Made by a program: the position numbers and the translations under genes. Below the pieces are notes generated by a model, which was not told the DNA's origin, did not search any database, and saw nothing but the letters and a program-made list of their open reading frames with translations. From a virus: a stretch of DNA of 21,376 nucleotides. The stretch covers positions 1 to 21,376 of the IMG/VR virus record IMGVR_UViG_3300011436_000009; one strand, written 5' to 3'. This document shows, piece by piece, positions 12,627-19,672 of the stretch. Position 1 is the first letter of the stretch. Each line of letters begins with the position of its first letter.

Positions 12627-12716
12627 TCACACGGCCATTTTGTGCAAGATGGTTTTCATGCAAGTCACCCAACTCTCAACAGACTCAGTACCTTTCATGT
12701 AATTGCACTGTTCCAT
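12627..12716 (-). CDS. Possible 29-aa peptide between tape measure and gpN homologue
   Basis: An ATG at 12716 opens a 29-codon frame (MEQCNYMKGTESVESW...) whose TGA ends one base before the gpN homologue's ATG. There is no clear Shine-Dalgarno. The gap 12626-12730 is markedly lower in GC than either neighbour. A 37-codon plus-strand frame (12624-12737), rich in His, competes for the same bases, and its ending would mimic the tail-to-tail pattern seen elsewhere. Third-position GC favours the minus strand slightly. Confidence 0.3.
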   Translation of the reverse strand: MEQCNYMKGTESVESWVTCMKTILHKMAV

Positions 12717-12730
12717 GATGGTGCCATGGT

Positions 12731-14905
12731 CTACTGAGTTCCGCCGACGAGCGGCGCGCCTGTGATGCTCGGCTGGCCGCCCGCCGTGGCGATCTTATCC
12801 GCGGCAGCGCCGAACTTGTCGGCCGCCGCGATCATCTTTTCGGCCGCCGCCTTTGACGCGTTGTCAATGTCTCCACCCTTCGCGTAAGCGCCGGTGCCCT
12901 GCTCGAACTCGTGGCGTTCCTTGGTCTGCGCCGATGTCTCCAACGAACGATCGGACATCTCGTCGAAGAATCCGGTCTTTTCTCCTGACGCGACCCGTTT
13001 GACGATGCCCCTGGCATATCCTTCGGTGAAGGACTTATCTTCCGAAGGGTCGGCCGACATATACCGCTCTGTGAATCTTTTAGCGCGTTCCTGATCTGTC
13101 ACGGCCGTCGTCATGTTCTCGTGCAGAGCCTTTGCCTCGAGGCTTTCCGAGTAGAGAGACTTCGCTTTTGCTTGGTTCTCCGGAGACAACTTGGCAAACG
13201 CCGCCTGTCCAGCGCGTGTGTTGATGCCGGCTCCGCCGAGCATTGTAGAGAGTTCCTCGTTTACTCTCTTAGCCTTTTCGCCAGCTTCCTTCCGCCCCTC
13301 CATGGCGTCGTCCTCGACGAATCCAAAGCCCTTGGCGGCACCTCCAATGTACTCCAAGGCCTTGACGACGGCGTTTACAGCGGCTGTTAGACCATCGAAG
13401 GCGGCCTTGTTTGTGGCGATCTTCGCGACGAGATCGGCAATGGCCGGGGCAAACTTTTCGCCCACGGTAGCCTTGATCTTCTCCCACGCTGCCGTGACCT
13501 TGGCGCTTGACGACGACTGTGCCTGTGCGGCGTCTTTGACTACCTCAGACCAGGCACCAGGGGCCTCTATCGCCTTGTCGAGGGCCGCTTTCAGGGCATC
13601 AACACCGGCAGCCGTCTTCTCCTGCTTCGTGCCAGAAGCCGCTCCCTGCGCATCAGTGAACGCCGAAATCAGTGGGCTGACGGCGCGCATCCCTTCGCGG
13701 CCAAAGATGCCGCCGAGAGCTACCTTGTTCCCGCCCGACTTCGATATGATGTCGACAAGGATGTCCTTGATGTCCCTCGTCTTCGAGTTGCCAGAGCCTT
13801 TCTGAAAGACCAGGTTTTGCCCGAGCTTGTTTATCTTTTTTTGCTTCTCGGCCGATGTCAGTTCAGACAACATTGCCTCAACTGCCGTCGATGCAACGTC
13901 CCTGTCCCCCGTGGCAGACATGGCGATCTGGCTTAGCCCACCAAGCGTCTTGAGCCCAGAGAGGCCTGAGAATCCAAACTGCTTTGCAGCCGCGCCGGTT
14001 TTTGCAAACTTCCCGGCAGCGTCCCTTAGCTCAAAGGCCCCCTCTTTGCCCTGGAAGGTAAGGGCAGCAAGGGCTTCTCGCATGTCGTCAATGCTCTTGA
14101 CGTCAAACTTCTGGGAGATGTCCGCCGCGGCGCTAGCGATGTCTTGTACATCAGCGCCAGACGCGCTCGCGGTCGTGGCAAACGTGCCAGAGAACCTGCG
14201 CGCCGCAGCAAGATCGCCCGTCTTGGCGACGAACCCACCGATCCCCTCGGCGATGTCCGTCGCCTTGATGCCAGGTGTGGCGATGGCCGTCGCCTCGAAT
14301 TCCTTGCGCAGCTCCGTCGCATCGACGCCACGCTGGCCCGCCCCACGCGAGTTGATGCTGATGCGGTTGGCGATGTCCTGTAGTTTCATCGAGTCGCGAG
14401 CCGCGGCGCCGATAAGACCCGCGCCGGCCAAGCCAGCGCCTACTCCAACCTTGGCGGCCCCCATGCCGAGCGTCATAGCGGCTCCGCCGAACGTGCCGAC
14501 GACTTTCTTGCTGAACGCCTGGCGGCGCTTGTCTGCGGCGGCCTCCTGCTTCGCGAGCTCCTTTTCGTAGCGCCGGCGGATCTGGTAGACGTGCTCGACG
14601 GCGCGCGCCTTCTCCCGCGCGGCGCGCTTTGCTTCGCGGATCTCGGTGTCAGCGGCCTTCTTCGCCGCGCGCTCCTGGTCGGCCGCGACCTTCTTCGCGA
14701 GCCGTTCGATGTCGTTGATGGGGCGCTTTGCTTCGCGCCCGTAGGTCTGCGCTGAGCGCGTAGCCTGCCCTGCACCAGCCACGCTCGCGCGGTACATCCC
14801 CGCGGTAGCCTTCTCGCTTGCGCGAGCCTCGGCCGTGATGGAGCGGAACTCCGCCGGTACCTCGCCCTTGCCGGCCACGACGAACTGGTAACGGATCTCG
14901 GGCAT
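12731..14905 (-). CDS. Tail tape measure protein (724 aa)
   Basis: Sets tail length and fills the tube before DNA ejection. Residues about 1-60 are a small beta/helix head (YQFVVAGKGEVPAEFRSITA). About 60-135 is a strongly charged Ala/Lys/Arg/Glu coiled coil (RAAREKARAVEHVYQIRRRY, EKELAKQEAAADKRR). About 135-172 is Gly/Ala-rich and hydrophobic (GMGAAKVGVGAGLAGAGLIG). About 172-430 corresponds to the TP901-type core (LQDIANRISINSRGAGQRGV, DVQDIASAAADISQKFDVKS, VALGGIFGREGMRAVSPLIS). The rest is helical with Ala/Lys-rich spacers. By the rule of about 0.15 nm per residue it would give a tail near 110 nm. The start has only a weak ribosome site, and a divergent plus-strand gene begins 45 bases away. 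It is the longest gene of the window, in the usual place after the chaperone genes. Confidence 0.95.
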   Translation of the reverse strand: MPEIRYQFVVAGKGEVPAEFRSITAEARASEKATAGMYRASVAGAGQATRSAQTYGREAKRPINDIERLAKKVAADQERAAKKAADTEIREAKRAAREKARAVEHVYQIRRRYEKELAKQEAAADKRRQAFSKKVVGTFGGAAMTLGMGAAKVGVGAGLAGAGLIGAAARDSMKLQDIANRISINSRGAGQRGVDATELRKEFEATAIATPGIKATDIAEGIGGFVAKTGDLAAARRFSGTFATTASASGADVQDIASAAADISQKFDVKSIDDMREALAALTFQGKEGAFELRDAAGKFAKTGAAAKQFGFSGLSGLKTLGGLSQIAMSATGDRDVASTAVEAMLSELTSAEKQKKINKLGQNLVFQKGSGNSKTRDIKDILVDIISKSGGNKVALGGIFGREGMRAVSPLISAFTDAQGAASGTKQEKTAAGVDALKAALDKAIEAPGAWSEVVKDAAQAQSSSSAKVTAAWEKIKATVGEKFAPAIADLVAKIATNKAAFDGLTAAVNAVVKALEYIGGAAKGFGFVEDDAMEGRKEAGEKAKRVNEELSTMLGGAGINTRAGQAAFAKLSPENQAKAKSLYSESLEAKALHENMTTAVTDQERAKRFTERYMSADPSEDKSFTEGYARGIVKRVASGEKTGFFDEMSDRSLETSAQTKERHEFEQGTGAYAKGGDIDNASKAAAEKMIAAADKFGAAADKIATAGGQPSITGAPLVGGTQ

Positions 14906-14950
14906 GGCGGATCAGTCTGAAAGTGCTACTGGAGAAGACGGAGGAATCAG

Positions 14951-15166
14951 ATGACAGACCGACTAAAGGGCGCTTGGGTAGCGTTTGATCATGACATCCG
15001 CGAAGACGACGCGAAGTGCCTGATCGACGCCATCAAGATGTTGCGCGGGGTGCTGGAGGTGAAAACAGAAGTCTCGAGCTCCGATGACTGGATCGCAGAG
15101 TCGAGGATCCGTCACGAACTCGGTAAAAAACTGTTGGATATAGTCTACCCAAAGAGGAAGACTTGA
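14951..15166 (+). CDS. Plus-strand conserved phage accessory protein (71 aa)
   Basis: Has GGAGG six bases before the ATG at 14951. The sequence (RLKGAWVAFDHDIREDDAKC, then LIDAIKMLRGVLEVKTEVSS and IRHELGKKLLDIV) resembles a small family I know from many phages, with the pattern RLKG...F..DIREDDA...I.AI.ML.GV..V, which looks like one ferredoxin/ACT-like alpha-beta fold. Recognition is from memory; no function is known. It lies divergent to the tape measure (45 bases) and is followed in overlap by a tiny membrane protein gene. It is part of the counter-oriented cargo set. The minus-strand frame over the same bases is a shadow with no motif. Confidence 0.8.
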   Translation: MTDRLKGAWVAFDHDIREDDAKCLIDAIKMLRGVLEVKTEVSSSDDWIAESRIRHELGKKLLDIVYPKRKT

Positions 15167-15249
15167 CCCCAACGGAGCCCGCCGACCCAGCCTGTCTGGG
15201 TTGCCTTATTCTGGCCGTGGTCGTCGTTATCGCGGTCCTGTTCCGCTAG
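15163..15249 (+). CDS. Tiny single-pass membrane protein (28 aa), TTG start
   Basis: Too short for usual gene finders. The TTG at 15163 overlaps the stop of the 71-aa gene as TTGA, and GAGGA lies four to five bases before it. The peptide is MTPTEPADPACLGC followed by LILAVVVVIAVLF and a final Arg, i.e. a polar head and one hydrophobic helix with a CLGC pair at the membrane border. Its TAG (15247-15249) interlocks with the opposite stop of the HK97-gp10-like gene in a shared CTAG. The hydrophobicity and both exact overlaps argue for a real gene, although the rare start and small size keep this tentative. Confidence 0.5.
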   Translation: MTPTEPADPACLGCLILAVVVVIAVLFR

Positions 15250-15581
15250 AACGTCATGCCGTCGAAGAAGAACTCCATCTCCGTTGCGGCGTGGTCAGCG
15301 GCCTCGTCAATTACCATGTAGCCGCGGGTGTTTACGTATGACGCGTAGGGCATCTCGGCGACCAGATCGACGCGCGTCTCGTCGCTGCTCGTCTCGGGCG
15401 CGGTTGCCTTGGTCGAGCGCTCGAGGTCGCCGGTGCGGTTCTGGTAGGTGTGTCCGCGCTGCTCTTCTGTGGCCGCGTCCGACGCGATCCTGTGCATCTC
15501 GCGTGGGATCTCGTGCTCAAGATGACGGATAGCGGCGCGCTCGGCGGCGATCACCTCGGATATGTCGAGGCCTGGCTTCAT
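15246..15581 (-). CDS. HK97-gp10-like tail/head-tail completion protein (111 aa)
   Basis: ATG at 15581 is chosen because it overlaps the stop of the preceding gene (ATGA, 15578-15581), as elsewhere in this operon; the frame is open further to 15704 but that part overlaps the 66-aa gene throughout. The HK97-gp10 signature is clear: a helical N-terminal half (EVIAAERAAIRHLEHEIPRE), then HTYQNRTGDLERSTKA (the ..TG.L..S....), then DLVAEMPYASYVNTRGYMVI (the ...A.YA.YVE.Gt pattern). In other phages this protein takes part in tail completion or head-tail joining. Its place here, next to the tape measure, is unusual for a Mu-type order but seen in long-tailed phages generally. Confidence 0.8.
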   Translation of the reverse strand: MKPGLDISEVIAAERAAIRHLEHEIPREMHRIASDAATEEQRGHTYQNRTGDLERSTKATAPETSSDETRVDLVAEMPYASYVNTRGYMVIDEAADHAATEMEFFFDGMTF

Positions 15582-15778
15582 GTTCGAGGCAGACGCCACG
15601 GTTGACAGGACGGGCTTCGTCTCCTGCCACGACGGACAATCTTTCCAGAAGAAACCATCGTCAACGCTGTTTTGATGAGCGCAGTAGGCAATTCGTGCGG
15701 ACACACGCCGGATGGCCGCGACGCGAGCAGCACGATGTTTTCTTCCGGGGTCTTGTCTATCCTGATGGTGACCTTCAC
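15578..15778 (-). CDS. Small unknown protein upstream of the gp10-like gene (66 aa)
   Basis: The GTG at 15778 overlaps the stop of the 250-aa chaperone-like gene (GTGA) and its TGA overlaps the gp10-like start (ATGA), so it fits the coupled chain exactly at both ends. Sequence: KVTIRIDKTPEENIVLLASR is a plausible beta-alpha start, PSGVCPHELPTALIKTALTM follows, and the tail is very basic (KIVRRGRRRSPS). No family recognised. The competing longer start of the gp10-like frame covers the same bases. The exact overlaps are the main argument that this is the right reading. Confidence 0.6.
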   Translation of the reverse strand: MKVTIRIDKTPEENIVLLASRPSGVCPHELPTALIKTALTMVSSGKIVRRGRRRSPSCQPWRLPRT

Positions 15779-16527
15779 GGCTTCGGTTCTACCACATCTC
15801 CCGCGCTCGGTCCGGGAGGATACTGGGCTGACTTGGGCGGCGTAGCTTCGAGCGCCTCCTGTTCGCGGAGCAACGTCTCGACGGACAGCCGCGCCGCTGC
15901 GAGCTTCTGCGAGAGAAGCACGACGAGATGCGTGAGCACGTGGCGCGCCGTCCCTGCAAGCATCTGCTCAGGTATGTCGTTACCCGCGTGCTCACCGCAC
16001 ATTTTCGCGACCGCCTCTACCGCGCCATCGTCGATGTCCTCCGCGATGCCTCGGTCAAGGCCATCCTTGCGCTTCGCTTCACCGAGCAGGTTGAGGAGCA
16101 TGGCAAGCTCACGCTTCGTGAGGTGCTCGCGCATCCACCTCGCCCCGCCCATGAACGCGGGGTAGCCCGTTGGCTTCCACTGGCCAGAGCCTTCGGGCTG
16201 CTCCTCGGCCTCGCGCGTGCAGCGCCAGAGCGCCTCCACGGTCTTCGCGTTGTCGAGCAAATCGCCGTCGACTCGTGCGGCCGCCCCAGCGTCGCCAGCG
16301 CCGCGCGTGAGCTCGTCGAGGTACTTGTGCGCAGCGACGACCGCGGCGTCATCCTCGAGGCTGCCCTGCATGCGGAAGCCGATGTGCAGGATGGGCTTCG
16401 AGCCGAGCCCGAAAAAGCCCGACACAGGGAACGTGTAAACCTTCTCGCCGCGTGCCTCGATGGCGCGCTCCAGCGCGGTCTTGCGCTCGGTGACGATGGG
16501 CGCTGGGGGTGGTGCTTGCTTGATCAT
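15775..16527 (-). CDS. Tail-assembly-chaperone-like protein 2 (250 aa)
   Basis: ATG at 16527 is chosen: it overlaps the previous stop as ATGA and is preceded by a purine-rich GAGAAGAAG. Residues 1-60 include KTALERAIEARGEKVYTFPV. The middle has NAKTVEALWRCTREAEEQPE and FMGGARWMREHLTKRELAML, followed by LNLLGEAKRKDGLDRGIAED. This pattern (a short 'insert'-type helix, WM...LT..E...LLN.L.E.RRK) is found in hypothetical tail genes located between tube and tape measure, which act as assembly chaperones in other phages. The C-terminus ends in a disordered Pro-rich stretch (SAQYPPGPSAGDVVEPKP). The chaperone role is inferred from position and pattern. Confidence 0.65.
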   Translation of the reverse strand: MIKQAPPPAPIVTERKTALERAIEARGEKVYTFPVSGFFGLGSKPILHIGFRMQGSLEDDAAVVAAHKYLDELTRGAGDAGAAARVDGDLLDNAKTVEALWRCTREAEEQPEGSGQWKPTGYPAFMGGARWMREHLTKRELAMLLNLLGEAKRKDGLDRGIAEDIDDGAVEAVAKMCGEHAGNDIPEQMLAGTARHVLTHLVVLLSQKLAAARLSVETLLREQEALEATPPKSAQYPPGPSAGDVVEPKP

Positions 16528-17108
16528 GTCTTCTTCTCTTTGAGCTTCTCGACCGCTGCGCGTGCGGCTCGGTAGACCATCCAATGGCCGTCGAGGAGCC
16601 GTTTGAGCGGCACCCCCCAGTACCTGTCGGGTCGTGGGATGATGCCGGCAAGGCTCACGTCGACACAGGACGCGAGCGCGAGCGTCTCGTGCCAGTTGCC
16701 GCCGGTGAGCGCGCCTTCCTCAAGAGTTCGCTCCCACGCCCTGACGTCGCTCCCGCAGTACATCGGCGAGCACACGCACAACGCTTCGGCTACATGCCGC
16801 CCAAGCTCCAGCAGCTCCGGATGGGGCAGCGCCCCCACCGCTTCGGACGACGAGAACGCGGGCCCCTCGGGCGTCCACAGGGCGGCGGCGACGAGCCCCC
16901 GGATGAACGCCCCATCCCGGGCCGCCTCTGGGGCTCTGGCGGTCTCATCCTCGACGAGCGCCTTGTCGATGCCGCGGAGCGCGCGGACCCGCAGGGGGAC
17001 ATCCTCGGCGCCGTTGACGCGGCATGTGAGCGACCGCTCCGGATGGGGGTCAAGGAGCATCCGGAACAGGCGTGCCGGTGGCTCGTTTTTGGGCGGCGGG
17101 CCGCGCAC
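16524..17108 (-). CDS. Tail-assembly-chaperone-like protein 1 (194 aa)
   Basis: Starts three bases after the tube gene stop, with GTG at 17108 (no Shine-Dalgarno); an in-frame ATG at 17060 is an alternative start. After a Pro-rich head it contains ERSLTCRVNGAEDVPLRVRA and LRGIDKALVEDETARAP, close in style to chaperone proteins that follow the tube in long-tailed phages (a beta pair, LR.L......E.E). A helical middle (HPELLELGRHVAEALCVCSP) and a C-terminal region rich in Trp (RAWERTLE, GNWHETLA, RYWGVPLK, GHWMVYRA) follow. It overlaps the next gene by four bases (ATGA, minus-one relation). I saw no X-XXY-YYZ slippery site near its end. Confidence 0.6.
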   Translation of the reverse strand: MRGPPPKNEPPARLFRMLLDPHPERSLTCRVNGAEDVPLRVRALRGIDKALVEDETARAPEAARDGAFIRGLVAAALWTPEGPAFSSSEAVGALPHPELLELGRHVAEALCVCSPMYCGSDVRAWERTLEEGALTGGNWHETLALASCVDVSLAGIIPRPDRYWGVPLKRLLDGHWMVYRAARAAVEKLKEKKT

Positions 17109-17111
17109 GTG

Positions 17112-17495
17112 TCACGCGAACAGGCTGGCTTCGCCGACGAACTCCCAGTTCTGCTCTGTGGTCTTTCCGATGCCGCTCGTGATGCTCGGCGCGGACACGA
17201 TGTATCCCTTCGTCACCGTGCTCTTGCCGCTGCCCCCGAACTGGAGACGAATCGTCACCTGCTCGGAGTTGATGAGCGCCTTCTCGGCGTCGAATTCGAA
17301 GCCGGTCAGCGGTATGACACCCTTGCACTTGACGCGGCGCTTGGGCCCGCCAGGCGTGATGCCTGACCAGCCTTTGACCGTAGTCTCCACCTCGGTCATG
17401 TTGCTCTCGATCGACGTTTCGACCTCCTGGTTGTCGCTCATAAGCGACCCGTTGACGTAGCAGAACAGGAAGTCGTGGAGTTGCGGATCAGCCAT
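17112..17495 (-). CDS. Tail tube protein, Mu gpM-like (127 aa)
   Basis: The inner tube subunit on which the sheath assembles. ATG at 17495 is chosen, with GAGGGA five bases upstream; a longer frame to 17624 overlaps the end of the sheath gene and is rejected. Sequence: FLFCYVNGSLMSDNQEVETS, ESNMTEVETTVKGWSGITPG, KRRVKCKGVIPLTGFEFD, QVTIRLQFGGSGKSTVTKGY, EQNWEFVGEASLF. This is a small beta-barrel with the N-terminal loop and the 'G.S......W.F.G' end typical of contractile tail tubes. Its length (Mu gpM is 118 aa) and its place 13 bases after the sheath gene match the universal sheath-tube pair of contractile tails. Confidence 0.85.
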   Translation of the reverse strand: MADPQLHDFLFCYVNGSLMSDNQEVETSIESNMTEVETTVKGWSGITPGGPKRRVKCKGVIPLTGFEFDAEKALINSEQVTIRLQFGGSGKSTVTKGYIVSAPSITSGIGKTTEQNWEFVGEASLFA

Positions 17496-17508
17496 GGCTA
17501 TCCCTCGT

Positions 17509-19050
17509 TCAGTAGGCGGGGCCCGCCTGGTTGATCTTGAAGTCGTCGAAGAGGTTGTGCCGCACCGGCTGCACCGTCGCGGTCGTGCCGAAGCCAGCAG
17601 AGCTGAGCTGGACCGAGATGCCACCGATCATCTCATCGAGCACGCTCGGGTCCAGGTAAGCCCTGCCGTTTTTGAACGGACCGGCCATGTCGGTCATCAC
17701 CTTGCCGACGAGATCGCGCATTGTCTGCGGCGTGTCGAAGCCCGCGATGGGGCGCCTACCCTGCGGCGGATCAGCCATCACGTTCGGCTGCCGCTGGGCG
17801 ATGTAGCGCTGCTCCACCTCCTCCCAGAAGGCGAAAGTAACGCTCGGGATGTGGCCTTCGCGCGCGCGATAGTCCTTGGTTGCCGAGGAGCCCGTCCATG
17901 AGCGGCTCGTAACGTCGCGCACGAGGTACGGAGTGCCATCGGTGCGGAACGACACCGGGGAGACGCCGTTGTTGATGTCCGCTGCTTGCTCCGTCGTCGT
18001 GGGTACGTCTGCCTTGGCGAACGGCGGAGGCACGAAGTACGGCGTGGTATCCGTGTTCGTGTAGCCGGCGAAGTTGTACGCGGCGTAGTTGACCTCTTGC
18101 GATCGCTTCATCGCGGCGTGGTGCGCAGCGATCATCGGTGGCGGCCAGTCGTTGTTCTCGACGCGGTAGAAGAACGCGTAGACGCTGTTCGCGACGCTCG
18201 ACGTCGCGACGCTGGTAGCCTGAGCCTGGGTGCAGTCGAGACCGATGATCACCGTTTGGTTCTTGCCGTTGACGGGAAGCGCCTGGGTCTTGATGAACGT
18301 GATGTACTCGCCGACTCCGTTGTCTGTCGCGGTGATGCCAGCCGCCGCTGTTGCCGCGAGCACGTGGTAAAAGAACGTCGAGCCGGTCAGCTCCGCGACC
18401 ACGTTGGTCACGTCGTCGGCGCCGGTGCCAGAGCTGACAGCGCCGACCGTGATCGTGGTGGCCACGCTCTTCTGATACGTCATGCGGACGCGGCCGAGTA
18501 TGAAGTCGCCTCGGGGCCCGAGCTGCGCGGCCGTGAGCGTTACGATATGCTCGCTGCCAACACCACCAATCGCAGCGCTGAATGGAAGGGAGGGGTCGGC
18601 CGTGGTCTTCGCCGCTACCGCAGCAGCCTGCACGACGGCTGTGTCTCCGCTCGCGATCGGAACGGTGAAACGGAAGCCGCCCCAGTCGATGAACAGGTTG
18701 GTCGCGTCGTTCGCAGCCGTCGCGAAGGTGTACGTTCGGGTCGCCGCCGTTGCCCCGCCGCCCTCGGCGACCACGCACACCGACACTGGACCGGTCGGAT
18801 CGATCAGCCTGTACGCGTAGTACATCCAACGAAGCTCGCTTCTTGCGCCGCACCGCGTCTCGGCGTCCTCGAGGCTCTGGATGGGCTGGCCGAGCGTCGC
18901 CGCGGACTCGGTGCCAGCAGACGTCTTGTTTCCGACGAGCACCACGGGGCGCACGTTCCCGGCACCGGTGCTGTCACCTTGGCCGAAACTGAATTCGCGA
19001 GCGATTCGAGGGATGGGGCTGTCGCCGATCCCTGTGAGCAGGAGCGTCAC
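17509..19050 (-). CDS. Contractile tail sheath protein, Mu gpL-like (513 aa)
   Basis: Forms the contractile outer tail. The GTG at 19050 follows GGAGGTGA at ideal spacing, and this site also forms the end of the previous gene (GTGA overlap). Residues about 15-60 carry the sheath head pattern (REFSFGQG, NVRPVVLVGNKTSAGTESA, QPIQSLEDAETRCGARSELR). A long beta-rich protruding domain follows at about 100-235. The C-terminal third is the conserved sheath core: DCTQAQATSV, VENNDWPPPMIAAHHAAMKR, DTTPYFVPPPF, DGTPYLVRDVTSRSWTGSSA, KDYRAREGHIPS and the final subunit-linking arm (LFDDFKINQAGPAY). Length agrees with Mu gpL (495 aa). The intact sheath shows that this is a contractile tail. Confidence 0.95.
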   Translation of the reverse strand: MTLLLTGIGDSPIPRIAREFSFGQGDSTGAGNVRPVVLVGNKTSAGTESAATLGQPIQSLEDAETRCGARSELRWMYYAYRLIDPTGPVSVCVVAEGGGATAATRTYTFATAANDATNLFIDWGGFRFTVPIASGDTAVVQAAAVAAKTTADPSLPFSAAIGGVGSEHIVTLTAAQLGPRGDFILGRVRMTYQKSVATTITVGAVSSGTGADDVTNVVAELTGSTFFYHVLAATAAAGITATDNGVGEYITFIKTQALPVNGKNQTVIIGLDCTQAQATSVATSSVANSVYAFFYRVENNDWPPPMIAAHHAAMKRSQEVNYAAYNFAGYTNTDTTPYFVPPPFAKADVPTTTEQAADINNGVSPVSFRTDGTPYLVRDVTSRSWTGSSATKDYRAREGHIPSVTFAFWEEVEQRYIAQRQPNVMADPPQGRRPIAGFDTPQTMRDLVGKVMTDMAGPFKNGRAYLDPSVLDEMIGGISVQLSSAGFGTTATVQPVRHNLFDDFKINQAGPAY

Positions 19051-19385
19051 TTGTCACCTCCGAGCGCCGTTGCCTTCTTTTTGAGATCGTGTTCGGCGTC
19101 GACGTGGCTGCGCGCGACGCACTCGGTGACCATCCTCAGGTGGCCGTGCTTGATGGCCGCCCGCAGGTCGATGTGGTCGACGATCACCTGCTTGACCGGT
19201 TTGTAGTGGTCGATGATGCCATCGACCTCCTCGGCCCCCTTGCCGTCGGTGCGCATCTTCGGCGCGTACTGCCAGCCGGCGTAGCGCGCGGGGGATGCGC
19301 TCGGGTTGTGCGGATCGGTCACGGGGAAGCCGCGCCCGTTCTCGTCGAAGACGCCCTCGACGAGCAGGAAGCGTTGCATGGGCAT
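19047..19385 (-). CDS. Small protein preceding the sheath, Mu gp38 (DUF2635) position (112 aa)
   Basis: ATG at 19385 has CGGAG seven bases upstream; a second ATG follows two codons later. The N-terminal VEGVFDENGRGFPVTDPHNP matches the short beta hairpin with G..V.DP found in the DUF2635 proteins coded just before the sheath in Mu-like phages. The rest differs: a helix DGIIDHYKPVKQVIVDHIDL followed by AAIKHGHLRMVTECVARS, a basic end and GGDK, about 50 residues longer than the Mu protein. Assignment rests mainly on position (it overlaps the sheath start) and on the hairpin. Function is not known even in Mu. Confidence 0.65.
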   Translation of the reverse strand: MPMQRFLLVEGVFDENGRGFPVTDPHNPSASPARYAGWQYAPKMRTDGKGAEEVDGIIDHYKPVKQVIVDHIDLRAAIKHGHLRMVTECVARSHVDAEHDLKKKATALGGDK

Positions 19386-19427
19386 GGTGTGCTCCGTGGC
19401 GCCGCGCTGGGCGCCGGGGTGGTGGTG

Positions 19428-19451
19428 TGCTATGGTCGAGAGGTCAGGAGG
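19428..19451 (+). promoter_or_regulatory. Candidate extended -10 and strong Shine-Dalgarno of the 19457 gene
   Basis: TGC-TATGGT at 19428-19436 reads as an extended -10. AGGAGG at 19446-19451 lies five bases before the ATG at 19457. The 71-base gap to the divergent minus gene (19385) leaves room for a full promoter, but I see no good -35. Confidence 0.35.
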
Positions 19452-19456
19452 AGAGA

Positions 19457-19672
19457 ATGACGTTTGACGTAGAGGCCGGGCGGCGTGTCATCAGAGAGGC
19501 CGAAGAGGTCGCCGACGACGTGGCCCCCGGCGCAGTTCACCCAGTGATTGACGCGCTTTCGGCATCGCTCGACGAGATCACGCGGCTCACGAACATGCTT
19601 CACGCCGTGCATATGGCGCTTCAGTGCCCGAAACTACGTCGTGAGCCTCAGCCAGAGGAGCCACGAACATGA
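19457..19672 (+). CDS. Plus-strand small helical protein (71 aa), Ea22-like pattern
   Basis: Strong Shine-Dalgarno (AGGAGG, five bases). The product is acidic and helical: VEAGRRVIREAEEVADDVAP, then VIDALSASLDEITRLTNMLH, a leucine-spaced helix, and a Pro/Glu tail. The VI.AL...LDEI.RL pattern resembles the coiled-coil part of lambda Ea22-type accessory proteins; that is a weak, pattern-only likeness. Its TGA overlaps the next gene's start. It belongs to the counter-oriented set and lies between the gp38-position gene and the 161-aa gene. Function unknown. Confidence 0.65.
   Translation: MTFDVEAGRRVIREAEEVADDVAPGAVHPVIDALSASLDEITRLTNMLHAVHMALQCPKLRREPQPEEPRT

Noticed and set aside
12537-12737. 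66-codon plus-strand frame crossing the start of the gpN homologue
   Set aside because: Its first half is antisense to the DNA_circ_N domain. Only the part from 12624 is worth considering, and it is treated in the findings.
15582-15704. Longer N-terminus of the HK97-gp10-like protein
   Set aside because: It would overlap the 66-aa gene in another frame. The ATGA overlap at 15578-15581 and the family pattern starting after it favour the short form.
17496-17624. Longer N-terminus of the tube protein
   Set aside because: It overlaps the conserved C-terminal arm of the sheath gene. The ATG at 17495 has a good ribosome site, and the shorter length fits the family.
17986-19206. Long plus-strand frame (406 codons)
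   Set aside because: It is antisense to the tail sheath, with shadow-frame composition and no ribosome site.
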